Source: Serpula lacrymans var. lacrymans S7.9
Taxonomy: Eukaryota; Basidiomycota; Agaricomycetes; Boletales; Serpulaceae
DNA length: 64,000 bases
Assembly (NCBI RefSeq): GCF_000218685.1
Contig: NW_006763304.1
Coordinates: forward strand, 281,349-345,348
Direction of reading: 5' to 3'
In this document: piece by piece, positions 1 through 11,400 of the stretch
How the letters are laid out: each line of letters begins with the position of its first letter
Numbering within the stretch: position 1 is the stretch's first letter
Program-made: the position numbers and the translations under genes
Notes under the pieces: generated by a model
What the model saw: only the letters and a program-made list of their open reading frames with translations
What the model was told of the DNA's origin: nothing
Database searches by the model: none

Positions 1-29
1 CACCACTTCCTATCCGCTTCCGTCGCTGA

Positions 30-416
30 TCCATTGACTACCACGTGCCACTGCTGATATCAGCAAAGCCCCGGCGGCCGGTTCAAATAGGGCAACAGGT
101 CCATCTTTATGACGTCGATCTACCATCATATACTATCAAAACATCGGTCGCTCGTCTTGCCTGGTTGGAGCGTGGGTGGGTAATTTTTGAGCTGGAGAAG
201 GTTCATCCCCTTGCGTTGCCCATGTTCATCGCTGTCCCATTCACTTGGGTACACTTATCTTTTGTCCATCGTCTTCGCTACAGCTACACCTATCACACGC
301 TGCCTGGGACTCACTTGTTCCAAATTGGAACTACTCCTCTCCCTCCCTTGTTTGATCAGGTGGTCCAACACAACCAGTCCATTGGTAAGGCCATGGAACT
401 GTCGGATTTGGACTAG
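30..416 (+). other. Open reading frame of unknown origin, possible retroelement fragment
   Basis: A frame stays open from about position 30 to a TAG at 414-416 and could encode roughly 120 residues. It has no ATG near its start and a stop just upstream at 27-29, so it would be a 3' exon or a fragment. I recognise no domain. Downstream, 417-1275 is AT-rich and pyrimidine-rich, with TATA-like stretches near 832 and 1163 and no gene-like frame. Because a decayed retroelement follows immediately, a transposon remnant is the likeliest origin, but this is inference. Confidence 0.2.
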
Positions 417-1518
417 GTGGTGGACCGGTGGCTCCAGTTTCTTTTTCTTCAGCAGAACATTCATTTACAGTGCGATTATTTTTGATTTTTGAATCATTTT
501 TATGGACACATATTTTTTTAGAATGCCTGACTGACAATAAAGGAACTGTGTTGATACTGATAGTGTTTTGCCTTGCCCTTTTTTTACTGCATCTTCCCAT
601 GACATCATGATTTTCCTGCTCTCTTTTTGCTATTGGACTTTACTTTATGGCTGTACAAACCTGTGACATTACTCACAGCATTTATTGTTCTATCCCTTTC
701 TTTTCCTTTTTTTGACAATCTTATCCTGTACTACCTACGCAGGATTCGTCAGCGTACATTCCTTCCTTCATATTCTTTCTCATTCTTTTTGCACAGCTAT
801 ACTGTGCATAGCCTACTTTTCTTTTACTATATAAACCCCTGTATTTTACCTTGTAAAAAAAAAGAACAAGAACTCCAATCCAGACTTCTTCTCTAATCTC
901 AAGTTCACTACTCTCTGCTACTTGTGATCCAGTGTGGTCACAACACTTCCCACTGCTACCACTGTTAATTGCTGTCATCGTCACTTCCCACTTTTGAAGT
1001 CATTGTTATCCCTTTCGATTAGAGTCCTTCTGAGCACTACAGTTTGTGCGTTAGGAGCCTGCTATCACTGGGAACCTCGTCATATTGTCGTTCTCAAACC
1101 TACCTTGTGCTACGATTAGCAAGGTAGTGCTCGTCTATACTCGTCACAAAGCCCCTATCCTTCTATAAATTCAACTATCCCTCCTCCTCAAAACCCACAC
1201 TCATACACCTCTGGGTTTTACTTTGAAGGATCTTTATACATACCACCCCACAAACAACCAGACCACTCCACTGTTCTAGGAGGCAAAGCCCATAAACAAG
1301 TTCCGTGGAATCTGGAAGGATTGTGTGTTAGTTTGTTTTGTGTGTGGTTTTCTAACTACAGTTCTCATCATCAACACCGGGTTTGCACGTTGTGCAAGAG
1401 AGTAGTAAGAGCAAGTCCTAATGTAACAACCAAAGTTTGTATACTTTGGCACACAATAAGACAAGCAGAAAGGGGTGAGTGGAGGAGAGGATAGTCTCTC
1501 TTATAGTAGGACCAAGTT

Positions 1519-1841
1519 TGTTATGGGTAAATAACAGGACAACTCGCTGAGGAGTCTCCTTGATCTATTGGGGTATATATACTACTACAGACTATTTGTA
1601 CATGTGTACTATACAGTTGATGAAGGCAGTGGCTGATGATATCATAGGGCACAGCCCGTGTGGCCAGCTCCACTGCGTAAGAGACTTGTATATAAAATAA
1701 AGGAAAGCAGCACAGCATGAGAAAGTGGAGTTTAAACAGAGGGAAAGTGCCGCATGGCACAGTGTGTGAAAATAAAGAAAGAAAGTTAAAGCGGAGAGTG
1801 AAAATCAAAGGTCTGACAATTGTGTACTGTAACAGTACACA
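1519..1841 (-). repeat. Probable 3' LTR of the copia-like element
   Basis: The segment is bounded by TG and CA. On the minus strand it begins with a 21-nt perfect palindrome (1821-1841, arms TGTGTACTG and CAGTACACA) directly after a purine-rich tract. Its other end has TGTTAT/ATAACA arms (1519-1536). It lies just beyond the gag-protease remnant, where a 3' LTR is expected. A TATA-like run sits at about 1573-1581. A second copy, needed for proof, was not found in the window. Confidence 0.5.
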
Positions 1842-1866
1842 CCACCCACTTTAGGTATGCGTCCTG

Positions 1867-3289
1867 TTATTTTTCCTCTCGGGTCATAAATGACACATTC
1901 ACCTTTCTCAAGGACAGCTTTGTAGCCTGCTTGTTCATACAGCCAATCAAAATCAGGGTGTAGGCCATATTTAGTGCGTATAATACATGTTTCAGGTGCA
2001 CTTGCGTGTCTTTATGGGTGCTGTTGGGGGCACTAATTATCATATCCCCTGTTCCCACAGCGGAGAAGGAGTCCTGGTTCACCACGCTTATAGGGTAAGG
2101 TGTGATTGTGCAGTAATTGAGTAGGAGGTGTCAATAAGGGGTGAAGTGACTCCTAGCACCAGAGTCATAGATTTTGATGGAACTCTTGGGTCTCATGTTC
2201 ATAGTGAGCTGGTGAGTGAGGGCACTCCATGCGCCTTCTTCTTCAATATCTGATAGGCTCACGCTGTGACATTCAGCATGAACAGCAAGGTTTGCTTTTT
2301 CAGGTTTCTTTCCTTTTGCATTGCCTGCCTGCCCCTCTTCCTTTATATCTCCTGGTGAGTCACCCTTTGACTCATTATTTGCAGAGCGCTCACACTTCTC
2401 GCTGGGGCACTGGTGTGATCTGTGTCCCTTTCCACCGCAGTTCCGGGATTCAAGCTCACTGGCATCTTTGTCGTCTTTGCCACCAGACAACTTTCCCTTT
2501 CTGTAACAACCTCTTCCGCCTCAATTTCCACGTTTGGATAATCCCTGTCCTCTGGTGGCTGACATTGCAACACCTTCAGATTTTGCTGTTGGGCATTTTC
2601 TGAATATAATCTGGCGGTCATATTCTTGGAGAAGGTACAAGATCAGTGTCTCTGGGTCCAAAGTCTGCTTTGACATACAGGCAGATGCTGACAGGTGCAA
2701 TACATAGGTGGCGTATGAGTGCAGCAGAGACATGATGGTGCTGGAGGTGAGTTCTTTGTCTGCTAGTTGGACTCCTGCTGTGCTGAGCTGTTCCCATAGC
2801 GTGCAAATCTTGTCCAAATGTGTGCACAAGTCTCCTTTCTTGGTGCAGTGTAGGTTCAACAACCTTTCTTAGCTCAGACTGAACTAACTCTGTTTTGTTC
2901 TCATTTTCTTGGCAGATCATGGCCCACATGTTGGTGATGGTGGGTTTGTTTAGGATCCTTTGCAGTGTTGAATCAGGTATGGTGTGATCTAATATGTCTC
3001 TCATGCGGTGCTCCTTTTTCAACCAGGCATCAAGTGCTTCTTGATCGACCTTGCTGACTGCTGCAGGAGGAGATGTTATCACTGTGGCCTGGCCAGCAGT
3101 CTGGCTAGTGGTCTGGGATACTGGTACCGGCCTTTTTGCTGTGCCATGGATGTGCTCGACGCAGTTTTGGTCAGCAAGGGCCCATTCAAGGCAGGTTTTG
3201 TACATCAACCAGTTTGAGCTATCCAGCTCAAGCTTTGGCACCCCAAGGGTGTCTTTTTCTGGGTACATTGTCTCACTTGCAGGGCTCAT
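1867..3289 (-). pseudogene. Broken copia-type gag-protease gene
   Basis: The N-terminal part (start codon at 3289) resembles the copia gag family UBN2: a 'W-x-K-x-E-H-R' type helix, 'N-x-x-x-M-W', then a stretch spelling T-H-L-D-K-I. It continues in another frame (2862-2521). A third frame (2490-2131) carries Asn-Cys-Gly-Gly-Lys-Gly-His-x4-Cys, a zinc knuckle whose first Cys is replaced. It ends in D-S-G-A-R-S-H, the active-site signature of copia aspartic proteases. A further frame (2085-1867) matches the region after the protease. At least three frame breaks are needed to connect these parts. The downstream pol domains are absent. Confidence 0.7.
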
Positions 3290-3303
3290 AACCTCAAAGA
3301 GAT

Positions 3304-3459
3304 CTAATATAAACCAAATACTCAGACTTTGTGGGCAAAGCTCTGAGAATATATTTGCATACCTAATATAAACCAAATACTAGGTATAGAGTAAGCATAT
3401 AACCAAAACTAAGATAGTATAACATCCTCACCTCAGACTTCATGGGCAAAGCTCTGAGG
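3304..3459. repeat. Duplicated leader segments with hairpins
   Basis: An 18-nt segment (3304-3321) recurs exactly at 3363-3380. A 27-nt hairpin-forming segment at 3321-3347 (arms CTCAGA and TCTGAG, inner arms CTTTG and CAAAG) recurs with two changed bases at 3431-3459, extended by one matched base on each arm. They sit just upstream of the gag remnant, where leader and primer-binding sequences are expected. Confidence 0.6.
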
Positions 3460-5396
3460 TGGGCAACTGTTGCTATGAAGGTTTAAAAAGGGTAAACGGA
3501 AGTATAACTAAGGAGAAAATTTGCCCATCAAAACGCACGGGCCATCTAACTACTACACTTTCCTAGTATAATGCCCTGCACCATATTTTCCCTTCATACA
3601 ACACTTGTCTTTGTCAACTCGCATTTTCTAACAAGTAATGCCTCTGCTATATAGTACTATTAGAGCTATAATAGCATATATAGTATTGATTCTGCTATAT
3701 AGCTGAAGTGTTTTTCCTGATGAACATACCTCAGCGGGAACAGAATTGTACAAGTACGGTCTGTATATATATGTTTATGTAGAATACCACACAAACAAAG
3801 AGGGTTGGGACAAAATGCATGTCCAGAATGCCATAAGTTGTGTTCTCTTTGTGAGTATCTGTCAGAACCGTGGCCTCTTCAGAGTAGCAGAGTACGGAGG
3901 ACGGGATGGGGAATTGGCTTAGCTCGTGTGCTAGATCCTTCCATGGACCTTGGTCCCTAACTCGTTGGAAATAGACGGAGGAGAAGTAGAGGATGAAAAG
4001 GAGCAGAGTAAAGATCCTTCAGAGAAGGATTGGAAAGGTTGTTAGAAAAGGATTGGTAAAAAAGCAAGGGAATCTAGTTGATATTTGAACTGCAGGAATG
4101 GAGTACAGGAGTTACAGCTTATATACTGTTGGGGGAGCAAGAGTTTGTAAGGAGTCACTCGTAATGTAGGTACTGAGTTCCATGCGGACAATTATCATGT
4201 GCAAGGAGAAATATATGGCGGACTAGAAGTCCGGTGCAGGAGTATCAGAGTGGACAACCGGAGTACCATATGGGAATGGAGCGTAGAGTTATGCCAACCG
4301 GCAGACCACGAGGAATGTAATCCTGAACATACCAATGGTTCAGGGGTTTTGGGTCCAGAGCATAACTCCTTTGAAACTGCCGGAGTTCTGTCTTCCGGTA
4401 CAGATATGACCGTGCCCAAAATGATGAGCAGCTCAATGGCAGTGATGAATCTGACAGCCAAGAATCATTTGGGGATCCTAATGATGACATATTTTGCGAT
4501 GACATATAGAAAGGAAGCACAGCATAACAATTCTCATCATGTAATCAATTTTTGCCCCAGGGTGCAAGGATTCACAGGCTCAAGTGAGCAGTAGAACAAC
4601 GGTTTGTTTTCAACTTTCTCTTGTTGTGCTATATGATTAAATCTCGTTATGATTCTGGCGAGGAGAAATGGCGCCATGTGAGCTGAGATAATGGTAATTG
4701 GTTTTGTCCAGAAGATGCAGATGGTCGCACACATGCTGGCAAGAAATTCAATGCCACAGTTATCCTGCCACAGTGAAAAAAACTCAGGATTCTCAATGAA
4801 GATCGGTCACATGTATCACACAACACTTTTGGCCATGTTGTATTTCCATAAGATTGTGGTTCAACTGCATGATGGTGGGCTGGCAAAAGCAAATTGAGAG
4901 TAGGGATATTTACTGTACTAAAAACTTGTATCAAATCGCTGTGCAGAGACGACATATGGCAAGGAAAAATGGCCGATGTTATTGGACTATTTGATAGACG
5001 GCATCGTTTCAACGGCATGGGGAAGATACCAGGCTTGGTATAGCAAGAAGAAATGGTCTACAGCCCCTGAGGAGGAGAGAAGATCTAAGAGGAACAAAAA
5101 GAGAGGTCCTGGGCAGCCAAAGAAACAGAAGGGTAAAGAAGGGAGGGGAGGTAACACCGGATCTTCTTCTCTAATCGTTACATGATGACATACTACAGAA
5201 CTCAAATGCATACATACAATGTAAGGTAGAAATGGAACACAACAAATACCGCGTTCAATAAATGGTGTTAGACTACGTCAAATATGATATAACTCACAGG
5301 CAAATGTATAGGTCCAATACTCATACTAGGAACAGACAGTCTGTCACACGCTAGAATGAGAGCAGATAGCAAGTGCCACATCAATCGCGGGCAAAC
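3460..5396. other. Gene-poor, probably transposon-derived DNA
   Basis: No intact gene was recognised. Two stretches look weakly coding. One is an acidic frame ending in D-D-I-F-C-D-D-I and a stop near 4509. The other is a Lys/Arg-rich open frame at 4976-5185. Neither matches a family I know. An AT-rich block with repeated 'ctatata' words lies at about 3643-3705. The stretch most likely holds eroded mobile-element sequence. Confidence 0.4.
3860..4456. repeat. Possible solo LTR or other repeat remnant
   Basis: The stretch starts TGTCAGA and ends TCTGACA, a 7-nt inverted terminal repeat with TG/CA ends as in LTRs, and it holds a TATATA motif near 4120. The 5 bases on each side differ, so there is no target-site duplication. 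Identification rests only on termini and on the repeat-rich setting, so confidence is low. Confidence 0.2.
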
Positions 5397-6202
5397 TCAT
5401 AGTTTCGCCATGATTGGAGCTCCCTTCGGTGGTGATCCCGCCATTTTGCTATGCACACCAGATACTACCAAACGATGTCGAGTATCGTTCCATATCTGTT
5501 CAATTGCTTAGCGTTTGACAACACACATAGGACGTGTAACATTAGCCCACCTCACAGCGAGACGACATGGCTCGGGCACCCATTGTCAGGGTAGTACTAA
5601 CGATACGCAACTTATCACCCCTGGAAATGAAAGTATGAATGTTTCAAAGACAACGAAAGAGATACCATCAAGACGGGGCTTAGCGACGCACAATGCAGCT
5701 GGAGAATGATACATGATATTGATAGACAGTGAAACTCCGAGCTTGGCCTCTTCACCCATCGCTTGCCCCAAAACAACGTTAGCCATCGTGGAACAGCTGT
5801 CACGGTGCGGAGGATGTCATGATAAATTATGATGGAGGGTCGGTGGAACAACATACTTGTCTACGAGGAGTCCAGAACAACCTCCGTGTAGATTATCAGC
5901 AGCATTGAGCATGTCTGAAGAATGACAAATTTCGTTCAAAGTTGATGCAGACTCGGAGGCAAGTTGGCCATACCTTCTTCAACGATGATCTCCATAACTA
6001 CCCTTCCCTCCAACTTTTCTGGTTCTTCAGCCTTTCTAACGAGGGATACCTCTTTCCAAGTTAGCCTCGATGTTATCTCCCGCTCAAAGCCTTTTGGTGA
6101 AATTGCTTTATTTCTCCTCTCGTCCAGTGATCTGAATAAGACTTGTTTGAAATCTAAGGAGGTATTTCCTTCGATGAGGGAAAGGTCGTTCGGGGGGAGC
6201 AT
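5397..6202 (-). CDS. Hotdog-fold acyl-CoA thioesterase (THEM2/ACOT13-like)
   Basis: Five exons join in frame: 6202-5974, 5914-5857, 5796-5692, 5620-5551 and 5495-5397, giving 186 residues. All four introns have GT-AG ends. The product would hydrolyse acyl-CoA thioesters. Across exons 2 and 3 it reads LHGGCSGLLVDNCSTMA, the typical HGG helix and Asp/Ser-containing start of the central helix in the thioesterase superfamily (4HBT). It is followed by G-V-S-x3-N-I-x-Y-x-S-P-A-A and a C-terminal strand W-N-x-T-x-H-R-L-V-x-S-G-V-H. The 75-residue N-terminal extension is longer than in the animal protein. The compact final domain is complete. No targeting signal is obvious. It is divergent from the next gene across about 520 bp. 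Confidence 0.85.
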
Positions 6203-6726
6203 GATGCGCGAAGTCCTCCAGGAAGAAACGTATGTTATGATGGGCTCTTCAGTACGTTGTGGGATGGAATATCAGCCTGAAACAAGACCATGCAAGTAAT
6301 CAAGCAGTATCCAAGCTGTTATATATAATGTTCAAGTTGTATGGTAGTCACCGGTGTTGTTTCGGGCCTTGGTGGGTGCAATTTCAGCGTGATATCATGA
6401 TCACGTGCGTGAACTGTCAATGTGACCCATTGTGACAAGCGTGAATCCAGCGTCACACACGCGACAGCGCCCATCCCGGTCAAGGTCAGTACTAATTTCT
6501 GAGTATTTCTTGTGAGTCGCTGCAAACACCTTCTCAGCCTTTCTTTCACCGTACTAACGTTGGATGTAAATAGGACTGGCGTGGATTGGCTTATCGTATT
6601 GTGGACCATCTTGCTAACGGTAAAACCACATCCACACGAGACAAAGAGCTCGCTTTGACCACAAAAATAGTACTCGCCGACATTTATAAGGCCACCTGTA
6701 CACTTTCCTTGGATGAGCCATAGCCA
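6203..6726. promoter_or_regulatory. Divergent intergenic region
   Basis: This 524-bp stretch separates the starts of the thioesterase (minus) and the disordered protein (plus), so it should carry both promoters. An open frame on the minus strand spans it but shows no family resemblance or splice logic. I see no strong TATA box. Several CGTG/CACGTG-like words occur near 6402-6472. Confidence 0.4.
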
Positions 6727-8230
6727 ATGGACCTTGACTACAGCATGGACGATGGAACGACGTTGCCTCTCACTGGTTCGCAGTGGGTTGCTCGTGCGTC
6801 TGCCAGCACCGTGTCCATAGATGCAGATATCGTCAGATGGCAAAGCTCAGAGCCACAAAACCCTGCTCTTCAAGCTCTCATGAAGGCTGCAGAGACCTCC
6901 GTGTATCTACGTGGGTACTATCAACTTGTCATTGCCTTCTGGGATGCTGAATAGCATCTTCTCGTTTTCGTTAGCACCCCGAAGCAGCACATCATCTTCG
7001 CTGCGCATCGAATCTGAAGTTTCAGAACTTGGGAAATACGATGCCACGTCAGACCTTCGTTCTAGCACATCGGGGTCTTCCTCTTCACGACCGCGTTCTA
7101 GCATGGCTCGCAGACGCCCTTCCAATTCTTCGCGGCTATCTTCACCTGCCACTCCGCTCTCCCCTTCCATTCAGGGACACACAGCTCACTTTCTGGACCT
7201 CATCAAGACCGTATCCGGCCGTATTGATGAAAACGAGCGTCTGAAAAGACAGCGTTCTGCTCGACAACAACAACCGTTGCAGAAGCCAGGGTTGACAGAC
7301 ATAACTTCTAGACGTAACGTCAGGAGCAATCATTCAATGAGTTGCGTGCAGACTGCTCCAGAGAACAAGGGCAAAATACCAGCTACTGGTCGTTGGAGTT
7401 TGCCAAATCTGGACACACCGACATGCGAGATGCGGAATAAGAATGAATTGGCCATGGACGTTGATGCTCCAGTTGCAATCGATATACATGTAGATTCAGA
7501 GCAGATACCAAAGGATTCAGAGCCCTCATCCTTAGCAGCACCTGTGCACTCGAAGGCAGCCAAAGATCACTCAAGCTCCTCCGCCTCAGAGAATCGTGAT
7601 GCACTTCGTCCCGAAACGCGCTCTCGTCTTTCGTCTCCTGCTTCGGGTGGCAGAGGTCAAACCGTAGCTCCCTCTCTTCCTCCTCAAAAGCGCCAAGCGC
7701 CTTCACAGCCATACCCTTCACAGCGTTCCCCTCCGGCTTCCCCTCGGCTTCATCCAACGCTGTCTCAAGAAGCTCCACGAAATACCCAAATGCCGTCCTC
7801 TCAAATGAGCCAACGTTCTTTCCGTCCACCTGTCCTCGGCATGCGCAGGGCTGTCAACAGTACCCCCGTCTCTGCATTTAGCGCCTCTCAAAATATACCC
7901 TACAGACAGAAGGGCTTCAAACCACCACTGGCGAAGAAACCTTCTGTTGCTAACATCACTCATAATACCGTTACAACTTCATCATCTTCAACTCCAGAAA
8001 ATACGAGAACTCACAAAAGAAAGACATGTGAATTTGACGATAGTCTAGCGTCACTGCCTACTCCCGATCTAACTCCAGTTCAGCGATCAGCGACCGTCAC
8101 GACACAGTCAGACTCTGTTGCCGAACCACACGACCGTTCTCCCTCGCCTTTCACAGAAGCCGATTCTAGTTTTGGAGATATATCTTTTGACATGGATGCT
8201 CTGGAGGAAACTATGCAGAAATATGATTGA
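6727..8230 (+). CDS. Ser/Pro-rich, mostly disordered protein of unknown function
   Basis: Two exons (6727-6902 and 6955-8230) joined over a 52-nt intron (GTATCT to TAG) give 483 residues. The intron is needed to move from the ATG frame into the long frame. The first 60 residues are acidic and may form a short helix. Residues from about 70 on are dominated by Ser, Pro, Arg and Thr, with many S-P/T-P and R-x-x-S sites that suggest heavy phosphorylation. One ordered-looking segment, around residues 110-135, reads H-F-L-D-L-I-K-T-V-S-G-R-I-D-E-N-E-R. The C-terminus is acidic and ends M-D-A-L-E-E-T-M-Q-K-Y-D. I do not recognise the family. No signal peptide or membrane segment is seen. Confidence 0.7.
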
Positions 8231-8482
8231 GATAAGATTGTAGGGTGTTACACGGACAAACCTTATTGTCATGCTTACCACCGGCACCGTCTACTTATGC
8301 GTCAACACTCACTTATTGTAACAAATATCATCAATATATAATATAGTAACTTCAACTGTAGTACGTGAGGTGCGCAAAAACTAAATGTCAAGACACTTAT
8401 ATTGATACAAGCCAACAAATCATTCTCAAAGTCAAAAGTAAATCATCTTACACATAGTACAACTGATCACGGCCACTTTTGT

Positions 8483-11400
8483 TCACCACATTCTCCACGG
8501 GGGAGGGCCAGGGGGATATGTTCCCAACGTCCCAAAGACACTTGGGCCCCTGTTGGGCCCGCGATCTTCTGAATCATCGCTATCTCTTCGACGATTTCTA
8601 CTTGGTCCACCTGGGCTACCATCACATTGGCCGCGACGGGATGGTTTGACCTTTTTACGACAGACAGGACAGGTATTCGCGTTATGAAGCCAAGTCTAGA
8701 TAGATGGAATTGAGCTATTGTTTATGAGCGCTAGCCAACAGCGATTTACCTCCAGACAACCTTTGTGAAGCCAGTGAGAACATTCCAAGAGCTTGAGGAC
8801 AGGGTCTGATGGCAGATACTGAATTGCAAGATCAGATATAAAACGTACGAGAATCATGTGTGGTTAGAACATACATCGTCAAGACAGATTGGACACCGCT
8901 GATCACTTTCCTCAGTTGCCCATTCCTTGTATGGAGCAGTGGGTAGAGATGCAATCACGTCATCTGGTGTAGCCTTAGACTTGACTTCGCCCAACGTCGC
9001 AGCAAGAGAAAGCAGACTCTCGTAGGAGGAGTCGAAATCCTCGTCCGGCTAACGAACACGACATCATCAGTACCTACTCACATGAAAGCAAACAGAAATG
9101 CCAAACCATATAATCCCCCAAAGGACGGCCAAACCTCGAACCCCACGGAGGAGTCTCCGTGCTCCTCTGCAACTGCATTCCCCGCCGCATAGCTCTAATT
9201 CTAGCATGCCTTTCCTCCATCGATGATCGATCCCTTTCATGCCGATGAGGCGGCGGACTGCGCGAAGACGCGCGAGCCAAGCGGTTTGTAAAACTAGTCC
9301 CTCCAGGCTGAGGCCGGTTTGCACCCGAAGCTGGCGCTCTCGATGCAGGAGGTAGACTCAACCGAGCTCTTAAACTGTGCATAGCCGCCCGATGTCTTTG
9401 TTGCGGAGAGAACCCAGGACCACTGCTCTCGTTAGCCGTCTCAGCCCAGCTCAACGTCGGAATTTCTGGTAGGTCCCAGTCCATGTCAAAACGGTCAGGA
9501 GGTGGGCGCGGCCGCGATCTGGAAAAACCGTCTTCACGAAACATCTCTAGAGCAAACCGGAGTCCTTGGATGGGACTACGTGAATGACGATCTCCTTGTT
9601 CAGCCCTTGGTCCTTCACGAGAGACATCCTCGTTGGGAATGAAAGTATTGCTTGTCCTAGCATGTGGAGGATCGACAGGAGCTCCTGTGCTTGGACGAGG
9701 ATTAGAGGCAGTATCAAAATGCATTCGGTTGGGGCCGCCGAAAAGTCGTCCATATTCATTTCGAGACCCGAAAGAGTCCATCCTTTGCGTCTCACTCGCA
9801 ACATTCCTGCGAGACCTGTCGCGATCAAGATGTTGCGTGAAAGATGACATTGCCCGTAGATCAAACTCTTCCATTTGCGGTATGACGGGACCTTGACTAC
9901 GAAAGGGTGATGAAGGGCGACTTTGTCCATTGCCACTCGAGTTGTGAGAATGGGTTGGATGATGATGATGTACTGTAGGCGCTTCTTCTCTGGCATTAGG
10001 TATGCTACCCCATGAAGGTCGCGAAGCAAATGTGAATGGCGCAGGCGAATTATTCGCAGTCTCAGAAGATGGGTTTCTCCTATACAATAGGTTAGACTAC
10101 TATCACGTAATTGGTTCGCAATGAGAAGGAAAGAAAAGATTCTTTGACTTGCCTGATTCCTCGTCTACGCTCGCTATTCAAGGGAACGCTCAAGGGAACG
10201 ATGGGCTATCAAAGATACAAGGCAAATTGGTTATTGAAAACCTTAAGAAAGAATTGCAAGCACTCACAGACGGGGTCGGTCTACGACGATACTCTGCATG
10301 TGCCGGGCGGGGATCAGTGAATGGTGAAAGCTCAGGAGTCGTTTCTGAAGAAAGTTCTTCATCAAGCGTTAATGGGCGCCGTCTCATCTGCTCGAGCTGG
10401 ACCATCCTCTGTATTGAATCCCTGAAAGGCCCTTCTTCATAAGCCTCCAGGTCAATATTGCCATATGGGAACGAATATCCATCACTAGGTACCGTACGAC
10501 CTGGCACTACTGGCAAGGCCAACGAAGCGTGCATTCGCGTCTCACGAGAGCTAGAAGGTGGTGGTGTATAACGATACAAAGGATTTCTACTACGAACTTC
10601 AGATTGAAGAGATGTGTCTGGGGAAAATTGGTCTCCATGCAGCATATCGACATCGCCTGCCACGTTCGAGCTATTCTGAGTGCTGGTCGGTGAAGAGGCG
10701 TCCATGAGATCATCCGAGAAGATCGGGTGACGTGGGTAACGAATGCTCAAGGGGCCAGAAGGAGATGCTGAGGGATGCTGATTGGACGCCAGGCCACCAA
10801 AATCCCTCTCCCTCCGAGGTCTTCTCCAATCAGTGCTATCTGGGATGACAGGCATATGCCCTCGTTCACTCGTTCTATTGGAATATGAGCGCTCGTGTCC
10901 AAGCAAAGAGAACATGAGACCATTATCATGCTCATTGTCGTTCCTGGCATTCGATCCAGAGGTACGACGATATGGACTGGTCTCAGGCATGCCTGTCGGC
11001 TCCTCAGGTTGAGCAAAAAATGCTGTATTCCTTGCCATGTGAGATAACAGGTTGGACTCATCTCGGGTTGTGTTCCCGCGTGGACTTCGGCTTCGATACG
11101 AAGGTAGCTCTACTTCACGAGGCTCAGAAGACGATGTAAACGTTGACCTCGAGGGGCGAGATCCCAGTTCTTCATCATGCTCCAAGCTCGAAAGAGCCCC
11201 AGCCAGACCAGACAGACGTGACAGCAACTGTTCACGCGCGCTAGTCCGCCTTCTCTCGGCCGCAGACTCTGACATCAAAGTATTCGAAGGTGGTGTGGAG
11301 CTCGTATACAACCGAGAGCGGAAGGAGCCTCGTGGAGCGTGCTGGGGCATTTCAGTGGACGTCGTCGATGGTAGTTCTGGTCTAGAAGAAAGACCGGCGC

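Larger units (their letters stand above)
1519..3459 (-). mobile_element. Decayed Ty1/copia-type LTR retrotransposon fragment (gag-protease, one LTR)
   Basis: Read on the minus strand, the order is a repeat-rich leader (about 3459-3300), gag, a degenerate zinc knuckle, a retropepsin-like motif, a gag-pre-integrase-like stretch, a purine tract (complement of 1842-1852), then an LTR (1519-1841). No integrase, reverse transcriptase or RNase H is present between protease and LTR. The reading frame shifts several times, so the element is dead. I found no matching 5' LTR at the high-coordinate end, so this is either a truncated copy or a non-autonomous gag-only derivative. Confidence 0.7.

Noticed and set aside
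3860..4456. Inverted 7-nt termini suggesting a complete solo LTR with target duplication
   Set aside because: The 5-bp flanks do not match, so insertion cannot be shown; kept only as a low-confidence repeat feature.
6319..6843. 174-codon minus-strand frame between the thioesterase and the disordered protein
   Set aside because: It overlaps the first exon of the plus-strand gene, has no motif and sits in the space needed for two promoters.
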